Source of the DNA: Cyclina sinensis
Lineage: Eukaryota; Mollusca; Bivalvia; Venerida; Veneridae
DNA length: 64,000 bases
NCBI GenBank assembly: GCA_012932295.1
Contig: JAAONU010000019.1
Span: forward strand, 27,656,913 to 27,720,912
Direction: 5' to 3'
Made by a program: the position numbers and the translations under genes. The notes under the pieces are model-generated. The model was not told the DNA's origin. It ran no database searches and saw only the letters and a list, made by a program, of their open reading frames with translations. Positions 11,157 to 24,339 of this stretch are shown one piece after another. Position 1 is the first letter of the stretch; every line of letters starts with the position of its first letter.

Positions 11157-14100
11157 AGTGGCATACTGCTCTAAATGGAAGTATTATCTATGCACCTATC
11201 AATGTTTTCTACGTCAGGGATGATGGCATGGACACCTAGAGGAGTATAAACCTCAAAACTAGTGAATTACTAACACTTAAGCAAAATCTTCTACCAAAAT
11301 ACCAGGATCGGAGATGCTCTGGAAGTAAAATACCTCCCGAAATCTAGTTACACCTTATCCATAGGCAGTGGTTTGAAATAGCGACCGCTATTCTAACGTT
11401 CTTTCGCTTCCTTTCTCACCAGCGGGCAAAATATCACAAATACGGATATGCGCATTAATGTATGCTCGTTGCTGAGCTGGGCTTAATTATTCTCTTGTTA
11501 CAAAACTATATTTGTATTAAATTTGTATTTTTGGTTACATCGACAACCTTTTCAATTCAGGAACGCCGACATCGCTGACAGAGAACACGAACGCTTTAAA
11601 AGTAATCTCAGGTGTCTGGAAACGGTTTATCTGAAAAAAATAAACATGTAAAAAAGAGAGGAAATATCTGGAATTATAAGTTCATCTTTCAAGAAGATAG
11701 AATATGGAGATTATGTAGACTTACTACGAATTAACTTGGCTTAAAGAGATTTAAGAGAATAACTGCGTTTTTTTTCCATTTTTCCCATTATCGAAATTAC
11801 AGCTTACCCTTTTCGTGTGTGCTAGACTCTAGTTACACTTTATATCTTTGTTAATCGGAATATGCTACAGAAATTCACTTTTATGAGAACTTAAGATGTC
11901 TGCTCTGAAATCCATTTCTGATTCATGGACAAAAGACGGAAGTACTAAAATTCCGTATCAACAATTTTGCTGGTTTATGCAATTTTAAAAACAGATGTTG
12001 TATTGAGATATCTTATATTAATAGGTTTTAAGGGGTTTTTTTTGTATTTTTTTGTATTATTCAAACAGTTATTATGCCACGACACGGACAAACATATGAA
12101 CTATTTATTTAATATAATTTCTTAAATATAAACCACGTTACTCATAACCCGTTACACTGACATCCAACTTCGGTAAAGTATAATTACAATGTATTGTATC
12201 GTCTTTATTTTTGTAGGCATAATAAAATACAGGCTGTTACGTAAAGTACGTTGAACTATTCAGTATCTTTCACGTGAGGAATAGCGGACGGATGCCGTCG
12301 AAATGCTGAAAACAAAAAGCAGTTCATGCAGATGATCTTTGTCATGTTTTTGGAGTCTTAACAACAGTCTAAGATTCACATTTGATACGTTTTATCTCTC
12401 TACCGGCGTTTGCATGGATACCAGAAATCAAAGCGTTTGATATTTCAAAGTTTATAGTACTTGACGCACTGAAGATGCTTAACTTTACTTAGATGTACAG
12501 AGATTCTCTGACTTGTCGAACAGTTTAAAGGTGCAGTTATTAAAGAGTTCTTTTCAAGTAGAGGAGTACATATATATAGAACATATATTTAATAACTTCC
12601 TAAGTGATGTGTACTTTAAAAAATGTCATTAGTGACATTTATATAAGGCGTTATAAATTGTATTTTGCTACAGTGTGTTCCTAGAAACTTTATGGTCTAC
12701 AAGAACCGTTAGTTATTTCCGGATATATCCTCATATTGCAAAAATTTCAAAAGAAAAGAAAAAAATCACTGATGCATTTGACATTTAACTTTTAAAACAA
12801 CATAACACTGATGACCTGTATCTACCAGATAACACAATTTACTCCTTGATAGCTTCCCTAGGTGTATTGCAAGTAATTATTTCATTATAAATTTGACACT
12901 TTTCTAAAATTTCCTTCCTGGTAGGCATTTATTCCGCTGATGTTATTTCTTTGAAAAATGTTTTGCAAGGTTAGGATAACAAATCTTATAGGAAGCTACA
13001 AAAGCTAAGTTCGATTTCCAGTAGAATTCAATAAAAATGTTAATTACAAAGTCGTATTTCAAGTCCTTTTTTTCTTGACTTTTTCATTATTTATTCAATA
13101 ACGCGGCAATTTAATCAGAAAGCAGGAAATCTATCAGCATTAGTTTACGACATATTTAATCAGAGACAGTGCACACCGTTAATTAAATAAATTAAAAAAT
13201 AGAATAAAAAAACTTATTCCATTTGAATTCCAGAAGAAATATTTTATTCAGTTAACCTCAAAAATGACAATATAAATTTAATTACAGCCGAAACGCCACA
13301 CGGCCACCCAAATGTTACATTTAATATATTATGTAGTCTCCCTTGTTTCTTACATAACGAAAATGAGATTAAATGATGTTCTCGATGTATATTCTAATTC
13401 AAAACGCTATCATCTAAACCTGGCATCGACTATGTACTACGCAAACCTAAACCTACGTTAAATAAAAAATAAAGCCAAAAAAAGTATTCTTGAAAACAGT
13501 GGTATCAAACAAATTAGAAATACATAACTTCTAACTAGCCTTACTATTCCAAAACAAAAATCCAAAAATCATTAGAATTGATTCTTAATAGTACGATAGA
13601 ATGGTGTCTTTAGAAAAAAAGGTACTGTAAAGTAAAACTACATTTATAAGCAACTCAGTAATCGACTAAGCTCATTATTAAGGAGACAAGACACAAACGC
13701 GCTACCTATTTTTGCCGTCCTTTCAGAAGCTGATCAGGTGTAGGTTTATTTGTTGTTTTTTCTGGCAGTCTTAAAAACTTCGATATATGTCTGCCATGTC
13801 AATACACCACTGCTTACATATATCAAATATTACAAAATTTAAATAGTGTGTCCACGTAAGGATTCGTGACCTTTTGGCTGTTTAAGGCTGCTAATCGCGT
13901 TGTGGCTTTATTACTGCTTCATTCGAGAAAGTCTTTACTGTAGTTATTGTAACATTAAGATTTGAAAGTTTAATTTTCAGACAATTTTAAGAAACCACAA
14001 GTTCCATTTTGCAAATGTCAGCACTTAATTAAATTGTCAGACGTTATTTATAACAGTTATATTTAGATCAGCTATATTTAGATCAGCTATTTGGCTCATC

Positions 14101-14374
14101 CGTATTTGATTCAATATTACGCAGAAATAACTTGGAATAAGTACTCATTATTGTGGAATTCAGACACACCCATGAGTCCATGCATGTCAACAACAGCATA
14201 AAGCGCCAATGGTGATACATACTGCAATCAAACATCACATTTTGTACTCCTCTTAATAACTCTTGTCTTTAGTAAAAGCACACATATGCAAATGTATATG
14301 ATATACGATAACGTATATTTGTTATGCTTCATACTGAACTCAAATTATAAAAAGATAATCCTTTTTCTAAACTT
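11157..14374. other. Unique-looking intergenic DNA with one exon candidate
   Basis: The region is AT-rich with no supported gene except the possible terminal exon at 11561. A CACGTGA E-box-like site lies near 12271. I see no transposon, RNA gene or long repeat here. Confidence 0.5.
11561..11634 (+). other. Candidate terminal coding exon with poly(A) signal
   Basis: CCTTTTCAATTCAG precedes a locally GC-richer block that is open in two frames. One ends in TGA at 11632-11634 and is followed within 5 bp by AATAAA (11639-11644). The other would end at CTCAG|GTGTCT. Composition stands out from the flanks. No upstream partner exon was recognised and no family can be named. Confidence 0.3.
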
Positions 14375-14386
14375 TCCTTCTAATGT

Positions 14387-14681
14387 GCCGGCCCGGCCAG
14401 CTCAATCGGTAGAGCATTGGATTGTCAATCTTGACAATCCCGGTTCTATTCACATCAGGGCCGGCAAAACTTCTCCATGATAATTGATCTCAGAGAATGC
14501 GTCTGTAAGCCATTTGTCCCTCACCTCTGAAGCAAGTGAGGAAGTAGTCAGTCACCAGCGGAGAACTTGGTTATTAACTGGCTGGATACCTAGGGACACT
14601 GGTTAGAAAGACTGACTGCCGGGATATGATCTTAGCTGTTAAAACTGGCGTTAAATCCCAATAAAACCAAACCAAACCAAA
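14387..14681 (+). mobile_element. tRNA-derived SINE with target-site duplication (family B)
   Basis: The head GCCGGCCCGGCCAGCTCAAT, CGGTAGAGCATTGGATTGTC resembles a tRNA 5' half with an A box (CAGCTCAATCGG), and GGTTCTATTCA resembles a B box. The tail is CCCAATAAAACCAAACCAAA. The element is flanked by TCCTTCTAATGT (14375-14386) and TCCCTCTAATGT (14682-14693), a 12-bp duplication with one mismatch. RNA polymerase III transcription and LINE-driven retroposition are the known biology of such elements. The 3' half also reads CTGGCGTTAAATCCCAATAA, which I associate with molluscan SINE tails. Confidence 0.85.
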
Positions 14682-14693
14682 TCCCTCTAATGT

Positions 14694-15904
14694 TTAACAG
14701 TAGTAGATTGACGCCGTACCATTACAGAATCATTCAATAAAAATTTCCCTTGAAAAAAAAAAACAGAATAATTTGTCAGAGACACACAAGCAAATTAAAG
14801 AAACATCAAGACAGTGTTAAGTTTTCCTCAAAAGAGCAGGATCAAGAATGATTTGCACAGTTTTTTCTATTCACCGAGTAACATGGACTTATTAAATTCC
14901 ACGAGTTCCTGACATTCAGATGCATTTCGCTCGTTGTGCACGAAAAGTGTCTCGGTGGAGTTGTGCATTTTCTTATTTAATGCATCCTTTGGTTTTCTTT
15001 AAATGTATTCATGATAGTTTTTCTTTACCTTATTAGTCGGCACTCATGCCAACATTATTTGATATTGTCAAAGATGTAGCGAACGTTGTGGAGTTGTCAT
15101 TGATGATTTCCAATCATTATGTCGTTTCACGGAATGAAAATTATTGAAATTTAACTAAGGTATTAATCTGAAGCAAAAGCAATATATTGAATCGGTATGA
15201 AAATATCATGTATGATCCCTGATTTCAATAGTCAGTTCGGCCTTGCCCTACGCGGTAATTTCCCTTTCATTCATCGTTGTTTGGCACTAGATATTACGTA
15301 ATTAGAACTCAGTAAATACCAGTTAGTATGATTCCGGCCCATATGATATTTTTTGAAGTTATTGAATAACGACTCGAAGAGCAAGTGCTTTACAATTTAG
15401 TACACAGATAGAGCTACCTGTCAGTTCGCTATCTGTACATACTCGCTTAGTAAGTTATTTCGCACCTGGTCTGTTTGCTACTCTGTGGATTCGCTATATG
15501 GTTTTTTGCAAATTGGTTAACTGTGAGTGATTGCCCGAATAAATGGGCCAGGTACATACATGATTATATAATTTTATTGTATTCATGTTTAAAAGGTTAT
15601 AGGTTTAAAGAGTATAGCGTAGGATCATGACTGATAAACACTTTTTAATTCTAAAATTATTAAAGATATACTACACACCTTTGCATAAGATTAACATGTT
15701 TATTTTATATTTACATAGAAAAGGTGTAGTAGTTATTTGTAACTGAAACTTGAGCATAATGTATCTTTAATATGCATTTAAACTAATTTTCTTTCATTAA
15801 AACAAATTTAAATTTGCTTTACGCTAAAATAGAATATGAATTTGTATTAAGTAAAATGAAATGCATTTATATTATTGCAAAGTATCATTTATATACAGAA
15901 CTTC
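14694..15904. other. Intergenic, nothing recognised
   Basis: AT-rich sequence without splice-flanked open frames, repeats or RNA genes that I can support. Confidence 0.5.
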
Positions 15905-16111
15905 GGGTAGCAAATACACTTGGGTAGCGAATACACTCGGGTAGCAAATACACTTTGGTGGCGAATACACATGGGTAGCAAATACACTTGGGTAGCAGCG
16001 AATATACTCGGGTAGCAAATACACGTGGGTAGCGAATAAACATGGGTTGCAAATAGACTTGGGTAGCAAATACGCTTGGGTAGCGAATACACTTGGGTAG
16101 CAAATACAGTT
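15905..16111 (+). repeat. Minisatellite, 17-bp unit x 12
   Basis: The consensus unit GGGTAGCRAATACACTY begins at 15905, 15922, 15939, 15956, 15973, 15990, 16010, 16027, 16044, 16061, 16078 and 16095. One unit (15990) is 20 bp because of an extra AGC-like triplet. Alternation of CAAA and CGAA suggests a higher-order dimer. Partial relatives (GTAGCGAACCGAC) continue to about 16180. Because 17 is not a multiple of three, all three minus frames stay open and give overlapping repetitive frames; these are artefacts. Confidence 0.95.
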
Positions 16112-16483
16112 TGTAGCGAACCGACTTTCTACTTAGTAGTGAAACGACTGGTGCGAACACGTAGAAGTAGCGAACCGACCTGGATTCTATAGATAAACCT
16201 CCAACAAACGTTGGTTTGTTGATTTTGCATGAGTATGAATTTCACTTACAGATTCACAAACAGTTTTACAGTTATATAAATATTCTGTATGAGTAAATTT
16301 TATGTATATCCGACCTGTTCACGTCTTCAAAATCTGCGCCGACTTGATGCTGTGCATCGATGTTTTTCTTGTGATAATTTGTATAATGGCAATGCTCTCC
16401 CCAAGAACATCTTCAAATAAAATTAGTCTTCGGAAGAAAATATAACATTCAGGGAAGAGTTATATGTATTAACTTTGACTTAC

Positions 16484-16513
16484 GTGTTGCCTGTTCCGCA
16501 CACCCCCTGCCAT
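16484..16513 (-). CDS. Probable first coding exon, unidentified gene (minus strand)
   Basis: On the minus strand an ATG at 16513 opens ten codons (MAGGVRNRQH), GC-richer than its surroundings, ending exactly at the donor CAC|GTAAGT. Upstream is a plausible TATA-less promoter with an X-box-like and a CCAAT-like site. The exon ends in phase 0. A possible continuation is an open block ending at 16349 (minus-strand acceptor GATGCACAG, then codons beginning CAT CAA GTC), but its donor is weak. The rest of the gene should lie at lower coordinates and was not resolved. The product is not recognised. Confidence 0.4.
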
Positions 16514-16600
16514 GAAACCAAATGTTTTCAGATATAATTGTAATTACACTAATTGGCTGAACTACGCGTCTGGTAAACAAAGGTTGCTAGGTGCGACATT
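16514..16600 (-). promoter_or_regulatory. Candidate promoter with X-box-like and CCAAT-like sites
   Basis: Read on the minus strand, GTCGCACCTAGCAAC (16583-16597) fits one half of the RFX X-box well (AGCAAC) and the other half approximately. AGCCAAT (16552-16558) is a CCAAT box. They lie about 70 and 40 bp upstream of the ATG at 16513. RFX X-boxes at this distance are typical of ciliary gene promoters in animals; assigning this gene to cilia is inference only. Confidence 0.35.
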
Positions 16601-18414
16601 TTGTTCATGCAAAACTACAAATAACAAAACAAATAAACTTTATACGCAAATTGATTTATGATAGCTCAGCTGTTTCCTGAAAGTATGTTTGTAATTGTAT
16701 TATCTTGCTTCGTATAATACTATGTCAATATGTCAACGTGTTATAGTCAAAACAATATCGTTATTCAGTTGGGCATCTTAAGGTTGAAGTTATTGGCGTC
16801 TTTATGTAACAGTTGTGTTAGTCCTTGAAAGAAATTGTTACGTGTTATTGTTTGTGTGTTGGTATTAGCTTCTAACGGAGACATCGGTGAGAATTGAAAC
16901 GTTTTATTGTCTTATTGTGCGCAAATGTATTTACACATGCATAGAAAGGACCAATTCTGCTTTTATTCCTGTTTAATCATAATGTTTGAAAAGCCTGTAT
17001 TTAACATGCTGGAACAATTGCTAATCTGTTTTTGACATTTGTATGCCATCCTGCTTATTCTGACTCAAAAAGGTTATTTTATCAAACACAGTCCTCTCTG
17101 ATGGCTACATCAATGCATTTCTTGTGATGGTTTCTTTAGGGTGGATCGGTATTAAAATTAAACCAGATTTGTATTAATTATCTAGATGTAAATATGTTCT
17201 CAAAATTGCTATGGTCATGCTTGCTGAAACCACCCTTTGTTTATTCGCATACAAATAGATCATGTACAAATGTTGTTTTTTTTTATGAAATGTAAGTACG
17301 CCATGTACGAGTAGGGTAGTTTTGTGACTTTTATCTGCATGAAATTAGATTTTGTTAAATCGGTACGCCAACCTAGAGAGCGTAGCTTAAGCATAAAGTT
17401 ATCAATGACCAGATTAGCTGTTCATTTCTCATTCTGTTCGTGATTATTCATAGACAAAGCTTAAAAAAAGATTTGGCAATGACAACATTTACATAAATAG
17501 CGAACAAAGTCCGGTCAGCTCAGTCAATAGAACGATTATTAATAGCAATTCCATGGTCACGTTTGAAAAACAATTTAGTCTCGAGTGTTAACAGTTCAAT
17601 AAATTGAAAAAAAAAAGTTATTCACTTGTTAAAAATATTAAGGCAAGGCTTATGTCAGTATTCCAATCTCAAATATTTCAAACTAATATAGCTTAAACTG
17701 TATATCTGTATTATTTAGCTTATTATTTTTTAATAAAGAAAGAACAAAAACAACAAAACACACACATATACGATTTATCTGTATTGTTTTTACAAATTCG
17801 TTTATTCGCGGTTTGTAAAGATATGATCATGGCAATTTTTCAAGTATCTTCATTAAAAATATGTTTTAAAATATCATCCTATTTCTAAAAATCAAGCTTA
17901 AATCAAGGTTAATAAGTTACTATAGATTTAGTTATATAGATCCTTTTTTAAATCGTTGAAATACTATGTTCTATACGTTTGTTAGGAATCAACTAAACAT
18001 AAGCCCAAAGCATTTTACTGGTTAAGAACATACGACCTGGACTTACACTAGTCAATTCACCATTACCTCAGAGTGAGAGTTCAATTCCGGGGTAATACAC
18101 TCAACTTTTCTGAGTTCAGGTCCTTCATTTTAGAACTTATGCTAAATTTCTGAATTATTTAATGTATCTCTATAATAAGACCAAAGTCCCATACTTCAAA
18201 TACCTTTTCCCAATGTAATATCAACCGCTTTCGGTCTGCTCTCTCCGACACCATCCGTGAGACTGACTTTCATGCTAATGACTCTCAAACATTTTCATAA
18301 TATCTTTCAATTATCAATTAATGTGACTATTAAAACAAGATTTATTAGATGAACTTTATTATTACTGCGGTCGAAACTTCAAAACCCCAAAAGATTAAAG
18401 AGTCACAAAAAGTA
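16601..18414. other. Intergenic, possible SINE-head relics
   Basis: Two degenerate tRNA-like stretches are visible: around 17508-17570 (GGTCAGCTCAGTCAATAGAA, A-box-like) and around 18020-18100 (GAGAGTTCAATTCCGGGG, B-box-like). Neither has both boxes intact or a target-site duplication. No gene is supported. Confidence 0.4.
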
Positions 18415-18427
18415 CCCCCCCCCCCCC

Positions 18428-18466
<39 letters not shown>
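18415..18466 (+). repeat. C14-A38 homopolymer tract
   Basis: Fourteen C followed directly by thirty-eight A. The lengths may be affected by sequencing. It could be the tail of a retroposed element, but no head was identified immediately upstream. Confidence 0.9.
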
Positions 18467-18468
<2 letters not shown>

Positions 18469-21400
18469 GAGAATCATTAAGCGGTCGTTGCAAGTTAGCA
18501 GCGAAATATTTGTTGTTTCTTTTTTTACAAAATCATTTCAGTGAGTACACATGTCTTGGTAACTAAACATATAACAATAACACAGCGACTTTAACAAATG
18601 ATATCGGTATTGTGATCAACAAGTTGGTATTGTAGCATTTGTGTATATCAGATATTTTGCAACATTTTTGCAGAAAATATTTGTTATCATAAATTTACTG
18701 TATATACTGCATCCATGTTCTACAGATAGAAATTGTTCTATGAAGTAAAGGTCTTTCTTTATGGCAACAATGTTTATGTTTATTAAGTTGTTTACAGCTA
18801 CGTAACATTATCAGCGGTTTTGATTGTGAGATAGTGACTGTAATTACTTAGAAACTTATCGACACATTTATCACTGACGTAACATTATCGAAATATTTAT
18901 CACTGACATAACATTCCGTTACGCACATTTCTAAAATTCTATTCTAAACGAGGCGAAACTATGATGTTGTATTGAGCAAAACTGTTTTACGATGAACTTG
19001 AGATAGTTATTTTTGTTATTTCATTCAGACTTTGATGGCAATCAAACAAATATTACAGAAAGTGTAGGTTAGAAGAGATTTTGCTTTCACCAAGCTTTAG
19101 TTGCGTCATTACAGTCATCGGTTGCCAAATGCCAGTCTCTCAGTCGTTAAATATGCTAGATATGCTGTTTTGATAGGTATAACAGTTGTGTGTAAAAGAA
19201 TAGATGTTTGATGGTTTAACAATAATAGAAAAACGAACGAAAGAAGTAGAGCAAAAATTAAAATAACAAAAAACTATAACAACAATGATGAAATTATCAA
19301 TAATAATAATAATAATGATGATAATAATAAGTTAGAATAATAATAATGATAATAATAATCATAATAATAATTTTATTTATTAATTAATCAATACTATTGT
19401 TATTACAAAACTATCGAAAATAAATACTAGAGATGTAACTATAGGATACGGATGTCCCATATTCCACTGTATTGTCACAAAAAGTCCTGTACAATTACAG
19501 GTGTGTATAAACATTGTACTTAACACTAAGGAGTCTTAAAATGCTAGTTTTTCTGACTAGTCAAACAATACATTCAAATTCATATTTGAGGAGGATGAAT
19601 AACAACTAAAACAATACAGGTGTTTGATGCATTTTTACAGGCTCACAAATTTGCGATAGTAGTCAACAGACGTAAATAAAAAATATAGAGCATAAGATTT
19701 TTATTTTTTCCCACTATCTGTCTATATAAAATCAATGACCCCTGGAACGGGATCAATAGTTACTCCAAGGATATACTTTTGAAAACATTATGGTGCAATA
19801 CCCTAAATATCTAGATTCAAGGCATGTTGATTTTAGAAAAATGCAGAGCTGTATTTTATCTTTCATTTTTGTATAATATAGATTTATGTTGGTGCTTCTT
19901 GGAATCGAATAAAGCCAATAGAATTTTTGCAGTCCTTGTAATATGTTTCTTTTTTCATATCTTGAACGAAATATTCTTTTTAAACTAAAGCAGTAATACA
20001 AAAATATTTTTATTTGAAATTGAAGCTAGTTCTTAATATGACGTGAACTTGAAGTTAAATCTTCATTTATTTCAAGATTGTATGATCTTTTGTGCAGTTA
20101 ACGTATTTTTACACTAATTATTCAAGCATTCTAGAAAAAGTCAAATATAAACCCATTAATCTCAGTATTAAACGCAGCATCACTTCAACAGAAATGATTT
20201 GAACTTTTGATATTTTGTTGTAAAAATATTAAGCTGTTGAAAGTCAATAAACGTCCCCTTGATATTTTATAATCAATATTACCGTCTTGTAAATAGCAAT
20301 ATCTATACTACTAAAAAACAACAACAAAAAACAACAATTTTATCGAATTCTATTGTATGTCACTTGAACATTTATAAATAGGCATATTAAGATGACATTT
20401 CTTTTAGGACGAAGCTTCTTGATATTTGCGAAAATTTGCAAAATGAAAAAAATGAGCGTTTTCTTCTAAAAATACAAAACAAAATATAGACGCAGAAAAC
20501 TTTGTGTTTGATTCTTAGCGGAAAATTATTCTTAAATTGTAATCGAATGCAACTCTTAACTGATCTGGTAGATCATTGGTGTCACCTTAAAGATAAGAAA
20601 ATGTTTTATTGAAGAAACAAACTAAAACTAACTTTGCACTTTTGGTCATCCGGGATTCAGCAGCTATAACAAATTATTACTTAGCAGTCATTTACCATTT
20701 AATCCATGAAGATCTTGGGCTAATTTCTTATTACAAATGTTATCTTTCAAAAGGATGACAATCAGCTTTATATAAAAACTAGAATGATTTTTAACAGCAT
20801 TTTTGTTTTCTTTTTTTCTTTTTTAGTAACTTTCAATCAGACCCCTTCGTCTTCAGGCATTGAACTCAACTCAAAGAAATTTTCATTATGCTTTAATGAA
20901 AAAAAATCATTGTTTAAACTTAATTCAAAGAGATGTAATTCAATTTGAAAGCCGCAATTTAAAATAGCTACCAAAAAATCTGAAATGTTTATTACTAATT
21001 TTAAACTCGAAATGGATAACAAAATGCACAATCAGTGTTCAGCATAAGACGTATTAATAATTCAAATGATATTAGATAAAGCTATTCAAGATGAGGAAAG
21101 TTGTATTTTTGTCCTCAAGTCATAGTTATACCTTAAGGTTCAATATCTGAAGCATTGAGAAGGACTAGAGTTTCAGCAAAACTTTAATACATAGTATTAA
21201 TAGTTTCTAACTGATGCTTTAACTCGACTAGTGTTGAAATGAACATTTAGAAAATGATATGAATATTCTAGTTTATACATGACTTCATAAATGTCTCCTT
21301 ATTTCATTTGTTGCTATTCCAGATTGAGTTGTCTTAGACAGGGGAATAGCAGTGTTCTTGAAACACAAAATTTGCAAGCTGGAGTAAGAATTGAAACAAT

Positions 21401-22437
21401 GCAACCTACACATACATCAAGATAACAAGCCAGGTGTTAAAAAACTTCAAAAACAAGTAGAATATACAGATTTAAATCGACACATGTTTCACACCACATG
21501 GAGCTTGACAACTATAAAGTCACTAACAAGCCACTTAGAAAAAAATATCGTTTACTTGCCTTACAATATAAAAGAACTAGTTGAAGTTTTTAAATAAGAA
21601 ATAACTAAGCATTTTCTGTTCTTAATCGGTCGTTTACTGGGTTGAATCAGCTCAACATCCAATGTAAGATCTTCTCCTCTGCCATCGTAAAGAGTTTAAT
21701 TCGATACATCTTTAAAAGAGATTTGCTGTTGATGAATTGTCATTATAGCACGTTCTTAAGGCAATACATTTACAACTGTAATGGTGTTTTTATTACATGT
21801 ACGTTTGTTTTTCTTAGCTAGCTTTTCATCTCAGAAATGCATCAACTATTTACTTTTGCAGAAAGTAGCCTTGCTTCAAACAATATGAAGTCAGCCTTGT
21901 TGACTTCTTTGTGACATTTTGATATAATGAGACAACTTACAGAAACATCATTTTGCATCTTAAATTTAATTATTCCTATATAGAAATATCATAATTTGAC
22001 ATTGAAACAGTCATTATATTTAATTGTCTTTTATTATTAATGCATGTGCAATATATGCCTAGTGATAACATGTGCAAGTCACGCATTGCATTTAATTACA
22101 TATGGGAAAAACAAATAATCTAATTCAAAAATATATATTACCACTTATTACAGTAACAGTGCCTCTCCTTAAAACTCTACAATAAATGCAACAAATGGTA
22201 ATGCTTCCTATGCGTCTTTATAGAAAGATAAGTGCAGTAACATCGAATACCATTTTTTCAGTTGCATTTGTGACTAAAAAGTTTAATGCCTCTTGTCTGT
22301 TTCTCCGTCTTCTCTGCAACTTGCAAATTGGATCGTGTGTAAAGTATTGTTTTTTTATATTGATTAATCCAATTATCAGAAGTAGAGAAATATCTCACGG
22401 TATATTTATTTCAGTCAGTTTTGTTCTGTTTTGTGTC
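18467..22437. other. Intergenic, AT-rich; (ATA)n tract
   Basis: It contains an AATAAT/GATAAT trinucleotide tract at about 19290-19377. A 67-codon open stretch at 21391-21597 and frames at 19753-20001 and 20837-21031 have no start context, no splice support and no family resemblance. I see no other feature. Confidence 0.5.
19290..19377 (+). repeat. (ATA/ATG)n microsatellite
   Basis: An imperfect run of AAT and GAT triplets, interrupted by GTTAGA. Confidence 0.85.
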
Positions 22438-22498
22438 ATGGAAAACGGCATAGACAGAATGGCAAAAACATCAAACACCTCTCGTTCATCTGTTACAG
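22438..22498 (+). CDS. Candidate coding exon 1 of a ~46-residue small protein
   Basis: ATG follows an acceptor-like TATTTATTTCAG (22413). Twenty codons (MENGIDRMAKTSNTSRSSVT) lead into ACAG|GCAAGT, the consensus of the minor GC-AG donor class. The exon ends in phase 1, and the next strong acceptor with a compatible open frame is at 26944. The joined reading frame would be 46 residues, Ser/Thr-rich then basic. Nothing identifies a function. Intermediate exons in the 4.4-kb intron are possible, and the join is hypothetical. Confidence 0.3.
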
Positions 22499-23849
22499 GC
22501 AAGTTGTGCATCTGTTTGTATTTTCTTTTAATCGATTGTTAAATTGTTTGAATATAGAACGAAGATGAAGGAAGGAAATGGTATTTAAAGTTCTGTTATT
22601 TATTTACGTTCTACAAAGAGGGTGTGATAACCCTGGTTTCTGCAGTAAGAAGTTCTAGCCATCAAGTGTAGCTTTTGTGAGAGTGTTTAAAGTGCAATGT
22701 AGATATCAAATATATCTGTTTAAAAATGCCCTTTACAGACAAACGCTCGAATCGAACACTTTGTAAATGTTGTTGAAATAATTGATCTGCTCATCTGCTT
22801 TCTATCAACAATATGTTCCTATGTCAGGCGAAAATATCCGCGCACTTTGTCTGTTTCACGGTAAAATTCACGTGCGCCACTAATCATCGCATGCTGAAAT
22901 AGATTTTAATCAAGTATCGACTTAGAAATAGTTTGAATTTCCAGGAGTCCTTTTGGTGGTGCGGACTGATTGCCATTAATCATTCAATTTAAATCTTAAG
23001 CAGCCAAAACAGAACACAGAGAATTGCAACCAGATCATGTCTGCTTCTTTAAGACAAAGCACTTGTGTTTATCTCTTTCACAAAGATGAATTCTCATTCT
23101 TTGCAAAAATAATCGAATTCTCGGGTGTTTTTTTTTCTTTTCTTGCTAACAGTGTATCATTCGACACGGAAAGTTGTTATCGAATCACAATACGTTTGTT
23201 GTTGTGATTATTTCAGACGAAAGTAAACTTGTCAGAGTAAGACGACACTTTTATTTCAAGAAATGAATTTGTAGAAATATCAGAGATGGGAACGAATACT
23301 GCTAACAATATTCGAATATCCGCTTTGCCATTTTCGAATATATTCAGTTGTCCAAACTTTGATATCCCAATATTGGTATCGTGTCTTTTTTATTTATACA
23401 TGGGTCGGGGAAACTGCTGTGTATCGTCAAGAAACGGCGTAGGAATTGCATGTTTAATGGAAATTTTAAAGACTTAATACTCATATACAATATCTTCCGT
23501 TCTTTTAAACGTGAATTATCGTAATAAAATAGGACTGTTGGATAACGTTGCAAGGGCTGTTTTATCGGTCAAGAAATGGAAAGACAACTAAATAGACAGA
23601 CATTTATAATGTTATTTACATGAATAAATAAACTTGTCAACGTTTATTCAATTGTAGCTTATACAACTATTTAAAAAAGCTTCATAATAAATCTACGTGT
23701 ATCAGTAAATTTATCAAAACATTGACTCTACACCTGTGGATGCAAATCAGTCTCTTAAACATTAATCTGCTTCTGTAATGTTCACCTCATTTTTGCTAAA
23801 AAATATAATGCAATCCAAAATCTCACTAGATAATCTATTTCTTACTTTA

Positions 23850-24189
23850 TTAAGTAGTGCCGTTGCATTGAATATCTGTTGATGCTGGAACCGCAAGAAG
23901 ACTTTTAGCAACGATCGCAATTTTGTGAAGTCTCTTCCCATTATCTCTCAACCAAAGAAGAGGATCAGTGTCCGACACCATTTTTTTCACTAAGGTAACT
24001 TTGTTCTTTGTCCTTTAAGGTAGGTTCGGGTGAAATCTGAAAAGTCTAACTTACGGCGCTTTGATGGCGTTTCCTGACCGTTGTTTACGTCACTGGTTGG
24101 AAGTGTGAGTGGCAGGTCTTTGAGACGAGATTGGAGAACATTGTATGTGACCTTACGTTGCTTAGAGGAGAAGAATGGCAACCGTGTCA
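23850..24189 (-). pseudogene. hAT transposase C-terminal fragment
   Basis: On the minus strand one frame reads from about 24189 to 23992 with LPFFSSKQRKVTYNVLQSRL and PSKRRKLDFSDF. A stop/frameshift leads to a second frame (about 23990-23850) with DTDPLLWLRDNGKRLHKIAI and LLAVPAST. The DPLxWW..N and IPAS patterns are hallmarks of the hAT C-terminal dimerisation domain; the Trp pair is reduced and the SERxFS that normally follows is gone. It is a dead fragment with no N-terminal or catalytic part visible upstream. Confidence 0.7.
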
Positions 24190-24339
24190 CATGAATGTTG
24201 GTAACGACGTACCAAATCTTTTCTTACATGTTACTGTCCATGTTTGATTTACAAGACGACTTTTCACAAATCTACACACTAATAATAATAATACCATACT
24301 TGAATAGTACAAGAAACTTCTGGTAAAATACACAGTCTT

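Noticed and set aside
17508..18105. tRNA genes or intact SINEs near 17.5 and 18.05 kb
   Set aside because: Each has only one of the two Pol III box motifs and no foldable cloverleaf by eye.
21391..21597. 67-codon open stretch LKQCNLHIHQDNK..
   Set aside because: Codon content looks plausible, but a stop lies just upstream, no acceptor with a pyrimidine tract is present, and A-rich DNA can produce it.
22186..22542. 118-codon frame read as one protein
   Set aside because: Phe/Ile/Cys/Leu-rich with no start context. Only the 22438-22498 part has exon-like features, so I report that part alone.
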